From contig MGLY01000015.1 of assembly GCA_001794935.1 (NCBI GenBank), positions 1,413 to 9,564 of the forward strand: a stretch of DNA of 8,152 nt, in the 5' to 3' direction. Origin of the DNA: Chlamydiae bacterium RIFCSPHIGHO2_12_FULL_49_9 (GTDB lineage Bacteria > Chlamydiota > Chlamydiia > Chlamydiales > SM23-39). This document shows, piece by piece, positions 1 to 5,745 of this stretch (positions within the stretch are counted from its first letter, which is position 1; the number at the start of each line of letters is the position of its first letter). Below the pieces are notes generated by a model. That model saw only the letters and a program-made list of their open reading frames with translations. It had not been told where the DNA came from and ran no database searches. The position numbers and the translations under genes were made by a program.

Positions 1-536
1 GAGGCTATCCGGGATCTCTCTATTCCGATTTGGCGTCGCGCTACGAAAAAGCGGTCGATATTGACGGGAGCGGCTCGATCACCATCATTTCAGTGACCAC
101 CATGCCGGGGGGAGATGTGACTCATCCGATCCCCGACAACACGGGCTACATCACTGAAGGGCAGTTCTATCTCCACGGAGGGAGAATCGACCCGTTCGGA
201 TCTCTATCCAGACTGAAACAGCAGGTCATCGGAAAAGCGACCCGCGAAGATCACGGCGATCTCGCCAACGCGATGATCCGCCTCTATGCCGACTCGAAGA
301 AGGCGAGGGAAAGACAGGGGATGGGATTCAAACTGTCTCGCTGGGATGAAAAACTCCTTCGCTATTCTTATCTTTTTGAAGAGAAGATGATGAACTTACA
401 GGTGAACTTGCCTCTTGAAGAGTCCCTCGATCTCGGCTGGCAGATTTTAGCCGAGTGCTTTGAAGCGGATGAGGTCGGGATTAAGAAGCAAATCATCGAC
501 AAATATTGGCCCAAAGAGACCCCCTCGCAACGATGA
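1..536 (+). CDS. atpB: V-type ATP synthase subunit B, C-terminal part (5' end outside window)
   Basis: This is the non-catalytic nucleotide-binding subunit of the V1 head, which alternates with subunit A around the central shaft. The reading frame is already open at the left edge (first full codon at base 3), and 177 residues are visible. Characteristic stretches are GYPGSLYSDLASRYE, TTMPGGDVTHPIPDNTGYITEG and SLSRL. The arginine of SLSRL (codon 210-212) corresponds to the arginine that B subunits contribute to the catalytic A/B interface. The segment after ITEGQ is shorter than in Enterococcus or Thermus B subunits, as I recall for chlamydial and spirochaetal forms. An apparent TTG start at base 30 is internal to the conserved domain and is not the real start. 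The TGA stop overlaps the ATG of atpD (ATGA, 533-536), pointing to translational coupling. Confidence 0.95.
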   Translation, partial: GYPGSLYSDLASRYEKAVDIDGSGSITIISVTTMPGGDVTHPIPDNTGYITEGQFYLHGGRIDPFGSLSRLKQQVIGKATREDHGDLANAMIRLYADSKKARERQGMGFKLSRWDEKLLRYSYLFEEKMMNLQVNLPLEESLDLGWQILAECFEADEVGIKKQIIDKYWPKETPSQR

Positions 537-1153
537 CAGTCAAACTGACAAAGACAGAACTTAGATCCCAGCAAACCCGCCTGACGCAGCTCAGGCGGTA
601 TCTGCCCACTTTGCAGTTAAAAAAGGCGATGCTCCAGTTCGAAGTGCTCGCAGCCAACTCTCAGATTGCAAAGGCCAAAGAAGAATTTTTTGCAGCCCGG
701 AAAAAAGCGGAAGATTTCGCAAAACTTCTCGGAGACCCGATCTCCAATCTCGCTTTTTTCGCCGAAGTGCAGCACGTGAAAAAGCGCTATGAAAATATCG
801 CAGGGGTAGAGATTCCCATTCTCGACGAGGTTGTGTTTAAAGAAGCCGATTATTTCCTCTTCGACACGCCCGCATGGACTGAAAAGGCCGCGCAAGTTTT
901 GCGCCAAATGGTGGAGATGAGAGAAATCCTGGCCGTTCTTGAAGAGAAAAAAAGAGCCCTTGAAAAAGAGCTCAGAGAGGTCTCTATCCGCGTCAATCTC
1001 TTCGAAAAAGTCTTGATCCCGAGAGCGGAAGAAAATATCAAAAAGATCCGAATTTTCCTCGGCGATCAGCAGCTTGCGGTCGTAGCCCAGGCAAAAGTGG
1101 CGATGAGAAAAATTCGGCTCAAGGCAGATCAGAGAGCGGTCAATGATCATTGA
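533..1153 (+). CDS. atpD: V-type ATP synthase subunit D (central shaft)
   Basis: This 206-residue subunit forms the long coiled-coil central stalk that links the V1 head to the membrane rotor. An N-terminal helix contains TKTEL (residues 6-10) and a Lys-rich LQLKKAML segment. A long C-terminal helix contains the family hallmark RVNLFEKVLIPR (153-164), followed by an EENIKKIRIFLGDQQ stretch. The sequence is rich in Lys, Glu, Ala and Leu and has no membrane segment. Length matches chlamydial AtpD (about 203 residues from memory). I chose the ATG at 533 because it overlaps the atpB stop. A TTG at 506 in the same frame would add nine residues overlapping atpB and is not supported. No strong Shine-Dalgarno is visible, so coupling to atpB is likely. 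The gene overlaps the atpI start by 11 bases. Confidence 0.95.
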   Translation: MTVKLTKTELRSQQTRLTQLRRYLPTLQLKKAMLQFEVLAANSQIAKAKEEFFAARKKAEDFAKLLGDPISNLAFFAEVQHVKKRYENIAGVEIPILDEVVFKEADYFLFDTPAWTEKAAQVLRQMVEMREILAVLEEKKRALEKELREVSIRVNLFEKVLIPRAEENIKKIRIFLGDQQLAVVAQAKVAMRKIRLKADQRAVNDH

Positions 1154-3065
1154 GATGGAAAAAGTTCTGATCTACGGCGCCAAAGTGGAAATGGACCGCT
1201 TTTTTGAGCTCGCTCAAAGAGCTGGCTTTTTAGAATTTATTGGCCTTTCTAAAAAGACGGCGCTCGAGCTACCTGTTGAGGGCAAAATCCTTCTCTCTGC
1301 ACTCAAAATCGCAAGACATCATGCGCCCGACGCCCATGGATCCCTGGCCTCTCCCAACGATCCTTTAAAATATGCGGATGAAATCGTTCGAGCCAAAGCT
1401 ACTTACGAAAAACTGCTTGAAGAAGAAAGACTTTTGAGGGCGGAGATTTCCCGCATTGCGGTATTTGGCGATTTTTCCAGGCGCGAGCTCACCTCTTTAG
1501 AAAAAGAGAGCAAACGGATTTTTCAGTTTTTCTGTATGAAGAGCGATTTGGCAAGGGAGATCTCTTTGCCGGACGGCGTCATCTATGTCGGAACCGAATA
1601 CGATCTCGACTATTTTGTCTCGATCCAAAAAGAGAAAATTCTCCCTCCAAAAATGATCGAAATTCTCATCGATAAACCGGTAGGGGAGCTGAAAAAAAGG
1701 CTCATCTTCGTCCAAGACGAGTCTTTGAAACTCGAGAGAAAACTCCATGAGTCGGCAAACGCGATTCCCGCTTTGCAAAATGCCCTTTACCTCGCTCTCA
1801 ACGAACACAATCTTCGCCTCGCCAAACACAACACCGCTCTCGAGATGAACGGCTCTCTTTTTGCCATTGAGGCTTGGGTTCCCAAGAACAAAACAAAAGC
1901 GCTTTTTGGCCTTCTCAGCTCCCTTTCCATCCACGCGGAGTCTATCGCAGTGGAGCCGCATGATAAAATCCCCACCTGCATCGAAAATAAAGGAGCGGGC
2001 AAACTCGGCGAAGACCTCGTTCATATCTATGATACGCCGGCCCAAACCGATAAAGATCCATCCAAATGGGTGCTCGTCTTTTTCTCCCTCTTTTTCGCCA
2101 TGATCGTATCCGATGCGGGCTATGGCCTCGTCTATCTCCTTATCGGCATCTTTTTAAAGCGGAAATTTTCAAAGGCGATGGGTTCCCTTAAAAGGCTCAT
2201 CAACCTGACGATGATCATGGGGACTTGCTGTATTATTTGGGGGATTCTGACGGCCTCATTTTTCGGCATCGAGATCGGTCCGGACAACCCATTTCGCAAA
2301 ACTTCTTTCCTCCATTCGATGGCGGTGCGAAAAGCGAATTACCACATCGAGCACAAAGACGACGTCTATCGGGAGTACTCCCGCGAGTATCCGGCCGTTG
2401 CGGATGCCGCTGACGGACACGACTTTCTCGTCAAAGGAACTCGCATTGAAGACGGCTCGATCAAGTATGCGATCCTCGACGATTTTTGTGGCAATATCCT
2501 CCTTGAGTTTTCTCTCATGGTGGGAGTCATCCACATCAGCCTTTCCTTCCTCCGCTATCTCTTTCGCAACTGGACCGGAATCGGCTGGATCCTCTTCATG
2601 ATCGGAGGGTATCTCTATTTCCCCTCAATGCTCGACGCGACTTCGATTCTCAACTTCATGGGATGGATCGCGAAGTCGACCGCCACGGCGATCGGCCAGC
2701 CGATTCTCTACGCAGGGCTCGTCCTTGTTTTGGCTCTAGCCCTCTTGCAGGGGCGGAGATGGGGCGCATTGCATGAGTTGACAAACGCAGTTCAGGTCTT
2801 TGCGGACGTCCTTTCTTACCTCCGCCTTTATGCTTTAGCCCTTGCGGGGATGATCATGGCGAGCACTTTTAACCGGATGGGACTTGATCTAGGCCTCGGC
2901 GTTGGGATTTTTGTCATCGCGATTGGCCACATTGTGAATATGACGCTCGGGATCATGGGAGGCGTGATCCACGGCCTGCGTCTCAATTTTTTAGAATGGT
3001 ACCACTATAGTTTCGAAGGGGGAGGCCGCCTCTTTAATCCCCTTCGGATTTTCAAAACGAAATAG
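1143..3065 (+). CDS. atpI: V-type ATP synthase subunit I (membrane stator, a-subunit homologue)
   Basis: This 640-residue stator subunit forms the ion half-channels against the K-subunit ring. Residues 1 to about 300 are a soluble, charged, partly coiled-coil domain. From about 308 on there are seven or eight hydrophobic segments, around 308-322, 326-339, 352-376, 452-472, 479-495, 519-537, 559-577 and 586-616. The essential arginine is R561, in SYLRLYALALAG. The C-terminal signature HGLRLNFLEWY (610-620) followed by FEGGGRLFNPL is intact. A hydrophilic loop of about 75 residues (378-450) lies between the third and fourth membrane segments, longer than I recall for Enterococcus or Thermus. 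The ATG at 1143 gives an 11-base overlap with atpD. The ATG at 1155 (residue 5) is an alternative start one base after the atpD stop. Neither has a convincing ribosome site. Confidence 0.95.
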   Translation: MIIEMEKVLIYGAKVEMDRFFELAQRAGFLEFIGLSKKTALELPVEGKILLSALKIARHHAPDAHGSLASPNDPLKYADEIVRAKATYEKLLEEERLLRAEISRIAVFGDFSRRELTSLEKESKRIFQFFCMKSDLAREISLPDGVIYVGTEYDLDYFVSIQKEKILPPKMIEILIDKPVGELKKRLIFVQDESLKLERKLHESANAIPALQNALYLALNEHNLRLAKHNTALEMNGSLFAIEAWVPKNKTKALFGLLSSLSIHAESIAVEPHDKIPTCIENKGAGKLGEDLVHIYDTPAQTDKDPSKWVLVFFSLFFAMIVSDAGYGLVYLLIGIFLKRKFSKAMGSLKRLINLTMIMGTCCIIWGILTASFFGIEIGPDNPFRKTSFLHSMAVRKANYHIEHKDDVYREYSREYPAVADAADGHDFLVKGTRIEDGSIKYAILDDFCGNILLEFSLMVGVIHISLSFLRYLFRNWTGIGWILFMIGGYLYFPSMLDATSILNFMGWIAKSTATAIGQPILYAGLVLVLALALLQGRRWGALHELTNAVQVFADVLSYLRLYALALAGMIMASTFNRMGLDLGLGVGIFVIAIGHIVNMTLGIMGGVIHGLRLNFLEWYHYSFEGGGRLFNPLRIFKTK

Positions 3066-3068
3066 GAG
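3064..3068 (+). promoter_or_regulatory. Ribosome binding site of atpK
   Basis: AGGAG begins inside the TAG stop of atpI and ends four bases before the ATG at 3073. It is the clearest Shine-Dalgarno of the ATPase genes here. This fits the need for many more K-ring subunits than I subunits per complex (inference). Confidence 0.7.
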
Positions 3069-3072
3069 CTTT

Positions 3073-3495
3073 ATGGATTTTGATATGATCGGACCTGCCA
3101 TTGTGATGGGTTTTGGATGTATAGGCAGCGCGATCGGCTGCGGGATCGCCGGCATGGCGTCTCACGGCGTCATGTCGCGAGTGGATGAGGGGCATGGAAA
3201 GTTTATCGCGCTCTCGGCGATTCCCTCCTCTCAGTCGATCTACGGATTTATCCTCATGATCGTCATGAGGGGGGCCATCCGCGCAGAAAGCCTCTCTGGC
3301 ATTGCCGGGATCGGCATTGGTTTTTTTGTCGGTCTTGCGATTATGTTCTCGGCGATTTACCAGGGCAGGTGCGCAGTGACGGCGATCCAGGCGTCTGCTA
3401 AGCAGCCGGCAATCTACGGCAAGACGATCGCAGCGCTCGGGATTGTCGAGTCGTTCGCCCTCTTTGCATTCGTGTTTGCCCTCCTTCTCATGTAA
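3073..3495 (+). CDS. atpK: V-type ATP synthase subunit K (c-ring proteolipid)
   Basis: This 140-residue membrane proteolipid forms the rotating c-ring. It has the duplicated-hairpin form with four hydrophobic helices, around 5-30, 44-66, 75-103 and 115-139. The only ion-binding carboxylate is E126 in the last helix (GIVESFAL). The second helix has no acidic residue, so there is one site per four helices, as in Enterococcus NtpK. Residues lining the NtpK Na+ site (L61, T64, Q65, Q110, E139) align with I50, S53, Q54, Q97 and E126 here. The Gln-to-Glu spacing of 29 residues is identical (NtpK numbering from memory). Length agrees with chlamydial AtpK. It is the last gene of the operon and is followed by the hairpin at 3516-3631. 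Confidence 0.95.
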   Translation: MDFDMIGPAIVMGFGCIGSAIGCGIAGMASHGVMSRVDEGHGKFIALSAIPSSQSIYGFILMIVMRGAIRAESLSGIAGIGIGFFVGLAIMFSAIYQGRCAVTAIQASAKQPAIYGKTIAALGIVESFALFAFVFALLLM

Positions 3496-3515
3496 GAGAA
3501 GAGAGAAGAAATTGA

Positions 3516-3631
3516 ACCACAGAGCACACAGAGGACACAGAGACGGGGAAGCCCCGCACCCCAAGAGAAGAAATCTCTCATGGGAGCGCGAGGGCTTCCC
3601 TCGCCTCTGTGTGCTCTGTGGTATTTTTTTT
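3516..3631 (+). terminator. Long composite hairpin with T-tract after atpK
   Basis: The outer arms ACCACAGAGCACACAGAGG (3516-3534) and CCTCTGTGTGCTCTGTGGT (3604-3622) are perfect 19-base reverse complements. Inside, GGGAAGCCC (3546-3554) pairs with GGGCTTCCC (3592-3600), CCCA (3560-3563) with TGGG (3581-3584), and AGAGA (3564-3568) with TCTCT (3574-3578). The whole 107 bases can therefore fold as one interrupted hairpin. Eight T follow (3624-3631), giving a strong intrinsic terminator for the ATPase operon. The arms are built from CACAGAG-like units, and I recall similar repeats in many unrelated bacteria, so this may be a dispersed repeat that has been recruited. The T-tract also contains the stop codon of the convergent Nudix gene. 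Confidence 0.75.
3559..3605 (-). repeat. Stem-loop repeat, copy A (nested in the atpK hairpin)
   Basis: Read on the minus strand this module is GGCGAGGG, a three-base loop, CCCTCGC, then GCTCCC, a short GAGA/TCTC hairpin, and TTGGGG. The local hairpin GCGAGGG-CTT-CCCTCGC (3588-3604) competes with the long outer fold. The same order of elements occurs on the plus strand at 7128-7181 (copy B), including the shared 13-base core CCCTCGCGCTCCC. It looks like one family of palindromic intergenic repeat present twice in the window in opposite orientation. Confidence 0.5.
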
Positions 3632-4127
3632 ACGTATTGATAGCGAATCCGAGGCGAGCGAGCAAAAACCGGGTGACTAGAACTGGATGTAAACCTAAAT
3701 TCTTAAATAGTGTCCAGTAAGTGACGCTCGTCAACTTTTTTTCCACTGCCTCTCTCTTTTCGAGAGCATCAAAAATCCACTCTCTAAATGGGGGAGGAAT
3801 GAGTTTGGGCAGTGCGTTCAGAGGAAAAAATTGCACCCCTTTCGTCTCGCTTGTAATCGATGCATGGCCATCTAGAATCGAACACTCATAGAGATGAGTC
3901 CTTTTGGCGAGCCGGTTGATTGGTGTGTAGATGCCAACGAGGCGATCTACTTTGACAGTAAAGCCCGTTTCTTCCAGAATTTCTCTCGCTGCAGCTAGAT
4001 CCGGAGTCTCATCCGGCTCAATGCCGCCGCCCGGAAGAACCCAGACCGGAACGTCTCTTCTCTGAATGAGAAGAACCATTTTCCGATCGGGAGAAAAAAC
4101 AACTCCGGCAACACTTTCAGGGTGCAT
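3630..4127 (-). CDS. Nudix hydrolase
   Basis: This 165-residue protein belongs to the family that hydrolyses nucleoside diphosphates linked to another moiety, using divalent cations. The Nudix box GX5EX7REUXEEXGU is complete at residues 34-56 (G34, E40, R48-E49, E52-E53, G55), preceded by the usual strand SVAGVVF and VWVLPGG. Substrate cannot be inferred: candidates include oxidised nucleotides, sugar nucleotides and dinucleoside polyphosphates. Residues from about 115 to the end form an extra helical tail with a hydrophobic stretch (LHPVLVTRFLLARLGF) that might aid dimerisation or membrane contact. The ATG start is fixed by an in-frame stop three codons upstream (4134-4136). No good Shine-Dalgarno is visible. 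The start codon overlaps that of the divergent gene at 4126 by two bases. The TAA stop lies in the T-tract of the atpK terminator. Confidence 0.92.
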   Translation of the reverse strand: MHPESVAGVVFSPDRKMVLLIQRRDVPVWVLPGGGIEPDETPDLAAAREILEETGFTVKVDRLVGIYTPINRLAKRTHLYECSILDGHASITSETKGVQFFPLNALPKLIPPPFREWIFDALEKREAVEKKLTSVTYWTLFKNLGLHPVLVTRFLLARLGFAINT

Positions 4128-4548
4128 GATACGCTACAGGATAGTTTTTTTAGCAGCTCTTTGCAACGGTTGTTACACAAATCACCTCTATGTGCAGCAA
4201 GAGTGGGTTGATAGGAGCTCTCTTGCAAGCTCCCACGTCGGCACCCCCGATCCGAGACAAGCGCATCCTCCTCATGGGCAAAAGCTGCTCATCAGCTGGG
4301 ATTTTCCCCGGAGCCTTTTTTTAGAAAAACTCACTCTCGCAGTTACGGTTCGCCTTTGGAACAACACCCAAGAGACAACTTACTATTCAATTGGGAGAAG
4401 AAGAGACTATCTAAGCCTCTTTTTTTCTCATGAAAAACCGGACACGAAGATTTTGACCTATAAAGTAGAAGTATTCTCAGAAGACGGCAAAGAGGTGAGC
4501 GTCTGGAAACATCAATTTTGGACAGAGCTCATCGACATCGATCGTTGA
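4126..4548 (+). CDS. Small putative secreted or lipoprotein of unknown function
   Basis: I do not recognise a family with confidence. The 140-residue product begins MIRYRIVFLAALCNGCY, a short positively charged and hydrophobic leader. A possible lipid-attachment cysteine is C16, preceded by N-G; the position three before it is Cys, so the lipobox is atypical. The mature part has a TPDPRQ..PP.GQ segment (about 60-72), then KLLISWDFP and several alternating hydrophobic/charged stretches suggesting a beta-rich fold. The frame stays open upstream to 4066, but that region is antisense to the Nudix gene. The ATG at 4126 gives the leader and has a weak AGGG three bases upstream. The 3' end overlaps aroG by 37 bases. 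Chlamydial genomes, as I recall, carry a small hypothetical gene beside aroG, which supports this being a real conserved gene. Confidence 0.7.
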   Translation: MIRYRIVFLAALCNGCYTNHLYVQQEWVDRSSLASSHVGTPDPRQAHPPHGQKLLISWDFPRSLFLEKLTLAVTVRLWNNTQETTYYSIGRRRDYLSLFFSHEKPDTKILTYKVEVFSEDGKEVSVWKHQFWTELIDIDR

Positions 4549-5519
4549 AGGAGTTTTTCCGTCTCTTCCCAGCTAAGACAAGGATCGGTGATCGAGACGC
4601 CATAGTCCAAAAGTGACAAGTCTTTAAAGAGCGTTTGCTTGCCCGCATGGATATGGCTTTCCAACATAAAGCCCGCCACCATCGGGTGCGCCTGTTCCAA
4701 AATGGATTCCAATGCAATCGATTGCCTTCTCGGATCTTTGCCCGAGTTGCCATGCGAGCAATCAATCAAGATGCGGGAAGAAGTTTTCTCTTTTTCCAAA
4801 ACATGGAGCGCTTTGGCAATGGAGAGCGGATCGAAGTTCGTCTCGTGTAAAGCACCTCTCAATACAAGATGGGAGAAGGGATTGCCCTCTGTTTCAATGG
4901 CTGCGACTTTTCCCTCCCCATTGACCCCTAAATATACATGGGGCGATCTCGCAGTCGCAACGCCCAAAATAGCTTCATCCAGTCCTCCGTGAACGTCATT
5001 TTTAAATCCAACGGGAAACGGCATCCCGGAGGCCATCTGCCTATGATAAGGGGAGCCGGAGGTCCTCGCTCCGATGAGCCCCCAGCTGAGAAGATCGTCA
5101 AAATAAGACGCCGTAAGAGGATCGAATAGCTCCATCGCAGTAGGAACGCCCATCTCGGCAAGCTCGATGAAGAGACGCCTCGATTTTCTAAGCCCCGCTG
5201 CCAGATCGTTCGTCCCGTCGAGGTAAGGATCGTAAAGCATTCCTTTCCAGCCGAGATGCGTTCTCGACTTTTCAACAAAGACGCGCATGATGAGAAAAAG
5301 ATGGCCGCCCAAATCAATCGAGAGTTTTTTAAGTCTCTCCGCATACTCCAAAGCCGATTCGGGATCGTGTATCGAACAAGGGCCGACAATTGCGACGAGA
5401 GCTTTGTTTTTGCCGAGAAGGATTTGAGAGGCAAGTGAACGGAAATTTGCAATCGATGCGAATGCGCTTTTTGAAAGAGGCTGCTGTTTTTTCAATTCTA
5501 CAGGCGATGGAATTTCCAT
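4512..5519 (-). CDS. aroG: 3-deoxy-7-phosphoheptulonate (DAHP) synthase, type I
   Basis: This enzyme condenses phosphoenolpyruvate and erythrose 4-phosphate into DAHP, the first cytoplasmic step of the shikimate pathway to aromatic amino acids and folate. The 335-residue protein aligns along its length with E. coli AroG (350). Metal ligands are all present: C48 (GPCSIHDP), H256 (DCSHGNS), E287 (MLESH) and D312 (SITDPC). Phosphoenolpyruvate-site residues R79, K84, R152, K173 (VGFKN) and R221 are also present. The N-terminus is 13 residues shorter than AroG. Two positions linked to phenylalanine feedback in AroG differ (P150 is A137, S180 is P167). The ATG at 5519 has no clear Shine-Dalgarno. 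The gene is divergent from the symporter and convergent with, and overlapping, the small gene at 4126-4548. Confidence 0.95.
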   Translation of the reverse strand: MEIPSPVELKKQQPLSKSAFASIANFRSLASQILLGKNKALVAIVGPCSIHDPESALEYAERLKKLSIDLGGHLFLIMRVFVEKSRTHLGWKGMLYDPYLDGTNDLAAGLRKSRRLFIELAEMGVPTAMELFDPLTASYFDDLLSWGLIGARTSGSPYHRQMASGMPFPVGFKNDVHGGLDEAILGVATARSPHVYLGVNGEGKVAAIETEGNPFSHLVLRGALHETNFDPLSIAKALHVLEKEKTSSRILIDCSHGNSGKDPRRQSIALESILEQAHPMVAGFMLESHIHAGKQTLFKDLSLLDYGVSITDPCLSWEETEKLLQRSMSMSSVQN

Positions 5520-5556
5520 AATCAGTAAAGGTAGCAGCTCATTTATTTTTTTGCGA

Positions 5557-5583
5557 TTTTTATCAAGGAATCGCCTCGTCCAA
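5557..5583 (-). promoter_or_regulatory. Candidate promoter for aroG
   Basis: On the minus strand, TTGGAC (5578-5583) is followed after 15 bases by TAAAAA (5557-5562), which lies in a GATAAAAAT context about 37 bases upstream of the aroG ATG. The spacer is short and the -10 imperfect, so this is only a candidate. Confidence 0.3.
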
Positions 5584-5620
5584 ATCTTTGCAAAGCCAAG
5601 TTTGGGATTGTGTTAACCTC

Positions 5621-5649
5621 TTGTTATTAATAAAATTTTTAATTAGAAT
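5621..5649 (+). promoter_or_regulatory. Candidate sigma-70-type promoter for the symporter
   Basis: TTGTTA (5621-5626) and TAGAAT (5644-5649) are separated by exactly 17 bases in a very AT-rich stretch, about 100 bases upstream of the symporter start. Predicted transcripts would carry a leader of roughly 90 bases containing the small ORF at 5718-5735. The rest of the divergent intergenic region (5520-5745) shows no other gene that I can support. Confidence 0.5.
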
Positions 5650-5717
5650 TAAGTTAAAAATTTATTAGATCTGACCGATTTTTTTGAGAAGGACAAAAAA
5701 GGGGAAGGAACCTTATC

Positions 5718-5735
5718 ATGGATAGTCCTAATTAA
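5718..5735 (+). other. Possible five-codon leader ORF before the symporter
   Basis: ATG GAT AGT CCT AAT TAA encodes MDSPN. A purine-rich GGGGAAGGAA (5701-5710) provides a good ribosome site eight bases upstream. The TAA at 5733-5735 overlaps the AAGGA ribosome site of the symporter, an arrangement that could couple or modulate translation. A chance occurrence is quite possible at this length. Confidence 0.3.
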
Positions 5736-5738
5736 GGA
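5734..5738 (+). promoter_or_regulatory. Ribosome binding site of the symporter gene
   Basis: AAGGA is seven bases upstream of the ATG at 5746 and sets this start. It sits in the right arm of the small palindrome TCCTAATTAAGGA (5726-5738), so weak pairing could partly mask it. Confidence 0.65.
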
Positions 5739-5745
5739 TATTTTT

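Noticed and set aside
506..532. Upstream TTG start for atpD
   Set aside because: It would add nine residues overlapping atpB with no ribosome site. The ATG at 533 forms the usual ATGA overlap and begins the conserved N-terminus.
617..1150. Long minus-strand open frame (177 codons) antisense to atpD, and similar frames antisense to atpI, aroG and the symporter
   Set aside because: The translations are low-complexity shadows rich in Phe, Arg or Ser with no recognisable motif, lying opposite well-identified genes.
3052..3564. Minus-strand 170-codon frame opposite atpK extending into the intergenic repeat (translation contains SLCPLCALW)
   Set aside because: It is an antisense shadow of atpK. 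Its N-terminal part is just a translation of the CACAGAG inverted repeat.
3443..3640. Plus-strand 65-codon frame (NHRAHRGHRDGE...LCVLCG) across the atpK end and the hairpin
   Set aside because: It is entirely the translation of atpK out of frame plus the inverted-repeat element. A CRISPR array was also considered here, but the repeats are inverted, not direct and spaced.
4066..4125. Upstream extension of the small putative lipoprotein (20 extra residues)
   Set aside because: The extension is antisense to the Nudix N-terminus, is Arg/Thr-rich, and would bury the signal-peptide-like leader that begins at 4126.
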